Source: Bacillota bacterium
GTDB lineage: Bacteria; Bacillota_I; Bacilli_A; RF39; UBA660
Reading direction: 5' to 3'
Length of the DNA: 64,000 nucleotides
Assembly (NCBI GenBank): GCA_015059335.1
Contig: SVAP01000001.1
Location: 442,413-506,412, forward strand
The position numbers were made by a program, and so were the translations under genes. Shown piece after piece: positions 61,908 through 64,000 of the stretch; position 1 is the stretch's first letter, and every line of letters starts with the position of its first letter. The notes under the pieces are model-generated. The model searched no databases, was not told where the DNA came from, and was given only the letters and a program-made list of their open reading frames with translations.

Positions 61908-61937
61908 AATTAAGGTACATTATTGTGTACCTTAATT
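61908..61937. repeat. Perfect inverted repeat (12-nt arms, 6-nt loop)
   Basis: AATTAAGGTACA (to 61919) and TGTACCTTAATT (61926-61937). No T tract follows, so an operator or protein-binding role is as likely as termination. Confidence 0.9.
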
Positions 61938-62077
61938 GGGTAATTAATTGAATAATGAATTAGAATTATTAAAACTTGAGTTGATTTTAGTTTATGTTAA
62001 AAGTTTTTAAATAACAGAAAGGAATGAGATTAGCTATGAGGAATTATTATTAAAAATAAATTGAAAGGGGGACTATT

Positions 62078-62227
62078 ATAGATACTAAAAATTTAACACA
62101 ATTAGAAATAGATAATATTATTGATGAGTCAATTAACCTATCAATAATATCAAAATTATTAAATTTAAAATTAATAGATGAAAAACAATTTTATGTTTTA
62201 AAAGAAAAATTAAAAACTTTTTATTAA
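62078..62227 (+). CDS. Small SHOCT-like protein with a non-standard or lost start codon
   Basis: A 49-codon frame, DTKNLTQLEIDNIIDESINL then ISKLLNLKLIDEKQFYVLKEKLK, that resembles the short SHOCT-like helical proteins often found just before serine recombinases in mobile elements. A good ribosome-binding site, GAAAGGGGG, lies seven bases upstream, but the codon at the expected start is ATA (62078), with ATT before it; no ATG, GTG or TTG is in place. Either a rare start is used or the gene has lost its start. It precedes the recombinase by 85 bases. Confidence 0.5.
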   Translation: MDTKNLTQLEIDNIIDESINLSIISKLLNLKLIDEKQFYVLKEKLKTFY

Positions 62228-62312
62228 TACTACAGAATTGATGAAATATATTATATAATGTTCATAGAGAACGCAGACAAGTTCAAAAACTAATTTAAGA
62301 AAGAGAGGTAAA

Positions 62313-64000
62313 ATGGCACAAGTTGAGATTATTGCTGCTAATCTCAAACAAAATGTAATTAATTCTGTTAAAAAAACAATTAAAAGGGTTTGTGCTTATG
62401 CAAGAGTAAGTACAGACTCTGAAGAACAATTAACAAGTTATAGTTCACAAATAAAACATTATTCAGAAAAAATCAAATCTAATCCTTATTGGGAATTTGT
62501 AGGAATATATGCTGATGAGGGTTTAAGTGGTACACAAGTTAAAAATAGAACTGAATTTAAGCGTATGATAGGCGATGCTTTAAATGGTAAAATTGATATG
62601 ATTATAGCAAAGTCTATCTCACGTTTTGCTAGAAATACATTAGATACCTTAAAGTATGTAAGACTACTTAGAGAACACAATGTAGATGTATATTTTGAAA
62701 AAGAAAATATACACACCCTAGAATTAGATAGTGAGATGTTTTTAACTCTTTATAGTGCATTTGCTCAAGCAGAGAGTGAATCAACATCTATGAATGTAAA
62801 AATGGGTTTAAATGCTAAAATGAAACGAGGAGAACCTGTCGGAAATCAAAATTGTTATGGTTATATTTGGAACCAACAAACAAAAGAACTTGAAATAAAC
62901 GAAGAACAAGCAGAAGTTGTAAGATTAATATTTGATTTATATATATCAGGTTTGGGTGGTAGAACTATTGCAAGAAAACTAAATGAGAAGAATATTCCTA
63001 CTTACTTTGATAAGAAATGGAGTCAATCATCAATTAATAGAATTATTCGTAATGAAAAATATGTTGGTGATTTACTAGGACAAAAATATTATGTTGAAAG
63101 TCCAATTACTCATAAACGTAGTTTAAACTATGGAGAGAAAGAACAATACTATGTTAAAGACCATCATGTAGGTATTATTTCAAGAGAAAAATGGAATAAG
63201 GCACAAGAGATATTAAGGAAAAGAAATTCAAAACAAATTCCTGAGGGTAGAAAGCATAAAACTACTTATAGTTTAAAATATGATTTCAGTAGTAAAATTG
63301 TATGTGGACATTGTAATTCAACTTATGTAAGACGACAAGGAACTAAAAGAAAAGATGGTATAGCACCTATTTATTGGAAGTGTTATCAACAAGTAGATGA
63401 AAAAGATTTTTGTAAAGACTCAAAGTTTATACGTGAAGATGTGTTAAAGAGTATGTTTGTAGAATTATATAACCTAATTGTTAAAAATAAGCATAAGACA
63501 AAGGATAAATTACTAAATGCAATAAAAAGTACTTTAAAAGAGGAAAACTATCAAAAAGAAACAAATAAATTAAATATTGAATTAGATAAATATAATAGTA
63601 AACTATCAAAATTAGTAGATATGCAGTTAGATGGAATTATTGATAAAGATATTTATATCAAGAAAGAACAAGAAATCAAAACACAAATAACTGATATAGA
63701 AACTAAAATAGCAGAACTATTAAATCTAAAAAATACAAACAATGATATATCAAATAAAATTAAAGAGATAGAAAAGATAATGAATGAATCTACTTCAATA
63801 AAAGAATTTGATAAGGAAACTTTTGATAGTATTGTAGAAAGAATTATACTAGGCGAAATTGATGAAGATGGTAATAATAATCCTAATGTAGTAAGATTTA
63901 TTTTAAAGACAGGTACAGAATATAAGTGTGAAAATAACGGAATTGATACAAGCGTGTCATTTGGTAGCTACAAGAGATGTTGCAAAATTATATCAAACAG
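62313..64000 (+). CDS. Large serine recombinase (cut by window end)
   Basis: At least 562 residues, open to the last base. The N-terminal resolvase domain has the catalytic Ser in CAYARVSTDSEEQLTSY, then YADEGLSGTQVKNRTEFKRMIGDAL and IIAKSISRFARNTLDTLKYVR. The recombinase domain follows (GYIWNQQTKELEINEEQAEVVRLIFDLYISGLGGRTIARKLN), then a zinc-ribbon region with CGHCNSTYVRR and a later WKCYQQ, and a coiled coil. Such enzymes integrate and excise phages and integrative elements at short att sites. The ATG follows AAAGAGAGGTAAA. It marks one end of the accessory region. Only the very C-terminus seems missing. Confidence 0.93.
   Translation, partial: MAQVEIIAANLKQNVINSVKKTIKRVCAYARVSTDSEEQLTSYSSQIKHYSEKIKSNPYWEFVGIYADEGLSGTQVKNRTEFKRMIGDALNGKIDMIIAKSISRFARNTLDTLKYVRLLREHNVDVYFEKENIHTLELDSEMFLTLYSAFAQAESESTSMNVKMGLNAKMKRGEPVGNQNCYGYIWNQQTKELEINEEQAEVVRLIFDLYISGLGGRTIARKLNEKNIPTYFDKKWSQSSINRIIRNEKYVGDLLGQKYYVESPITHKRSLNYGEKEQYYVKDHHVGIISREKWNKAQEILRKRNSKQIPEGRKHKTTYSLKYDFSSKIVCGHCNSTYVRRQGTKRKDGIAPIYWKCYQQVDEKDFCKDSKFIREDVLKSMFVELYNLIVKNKHKTKDKLLNAIKSTLKEENYQKETNKLNIELDKYNSKLSKLVDMQLDGIIDKDIYIKKEQEIKTQITDIETKIAELLNLKNTNNDISNKIKEIEKIMNESTSIKEFDKETFDSIVERIILGEIDEDGNNNPNVVRFILKTGTEYKCENNGIDTSVSFGSYKRCCKIISN

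Larger units (their letters stand above)
61514..62077. other. Non-coding region with strong RBS, short frames, repeats and hairpins
   Basis: No normal gene is seen. It has a near-perfect ribosome-binding site (GAAAGGAGGG) before an eight-codon frame at 61542-61568 (MYWIYGYH); GTCTGAC direct repeats at 61678, 61689 and 61763 and an inverse GTCAG at 61744; hairpins at 61805-61825 and 61908-61937; GGTACAT at three places (near 61645, 61869 and 61914); and a five-codon frame at 62036-62053. It may be an attenuator, a recombinase-binding region or debris. Confidence 0.6.

Overview
This 64 kb window is an AT-rich (roughly a quarter G+C by eye) chromosomal segment of a walled, Gram-positive-type Bacillota, most like an uncultured gut member of the Bacilli. 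The evidence is the gene set: DnaB/DnaI helicase loaders, EzrA, FtsW, a class B PBP, MltG, IreB, HrcA with CIRCE operators, a Thr T-box, and the ireB-ruvX-DUF1292-mltG-methyltransferase-U32-U32 order known from Bacillus subtilis. UGA is a true stop here, since many intact genes end in TGA and Trp is TGG, so this is not a code-4 mollicute. Many genes use a Shine-Dalgarno centred on AGGTGAT, and several terminators start inside the last codons of the gene they end. No tRNA, rRNA or CRISPR array was seen.

Layout. 1-9.5 kb: the end of a TasA-like surface gene, a GH31 glycosidase, yebC, an AI-2E-type exporter, dnaB-dnaI, then a T-box leader controlling a small L29-like gene and a TGS-less thrS. 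9.6-12.3 kb: three tandem, overlapping genes of the DUF1016/YhcG PDDEXK nuclease family. 12.4-18 kb: hisS-two small genes-aspS and a ClpX-like ATPase. 17.9-22 kb: def, a YjcZ-like peptide, ftsW, a degenerate GDPD-like protein and rarA. 22-24 kb: two SipW/TasA-type surface proteins, one with BspA-type leucine-rich repeats. 24-30 kb: an SDR, a PLP enzyme, an ASCH protein, a PBP, rpmG and efp. 29.7-30.6 kb: a fourth DUF1016 gene between direct repeats. 30.8-36.9 kb: ezrA, a heterodimeric ABC exporter and a HAD phosphatase. 37-43.5 kb: the ireB-to-U32 cluster and a pilin-like surface protein. 43.7-51 kb: hrcA-grpE-dnaK, a KilA-N pseudogene, pepF and dnaJ. 51-54 kb: priA and a membrane-anchored protein. 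54.3-64 kb: an accessory region with an ORF6N fragment, an ADP-ribosylglycohydrolase, a histidine phosphatase, a PARP-like HGT-motif protein, an 855-residue coiled-coil protein, an unknown protein, a HIT protein, a structured non-coding stretch, and a large serine recombinase that runs off the window.

Two things stand out. First, all four DUF1016 genes carry, at the same codons, an exact 19-nt palindrome of the form N6-ACA-N-TGT-N6'. The arms differ in each gene, yet perfect symmetry is kept every time. The KilA-N pseudogene carries a perfect 32-nt palindrome, and the ORF6N fragment an inverted repeat with 9-nt arms. This suggests that genes for phage-type DNA-binding or nuclease proteins carry private, gene-specific operators or self-recognition sites inside their own coding sequence. 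The mosaic structure of the tandem copies (shared N-termini, shared C-termini, private middles) recalls specificity shuffling in HsdS. Second, the module at 54.8-61.3 kb brings together several proteins that look linked to ADP-ribose or nucleotide chemistry, next to a site-specific recombinase. It is a candidate undescribed accessory system, possibly for defence or conflict.
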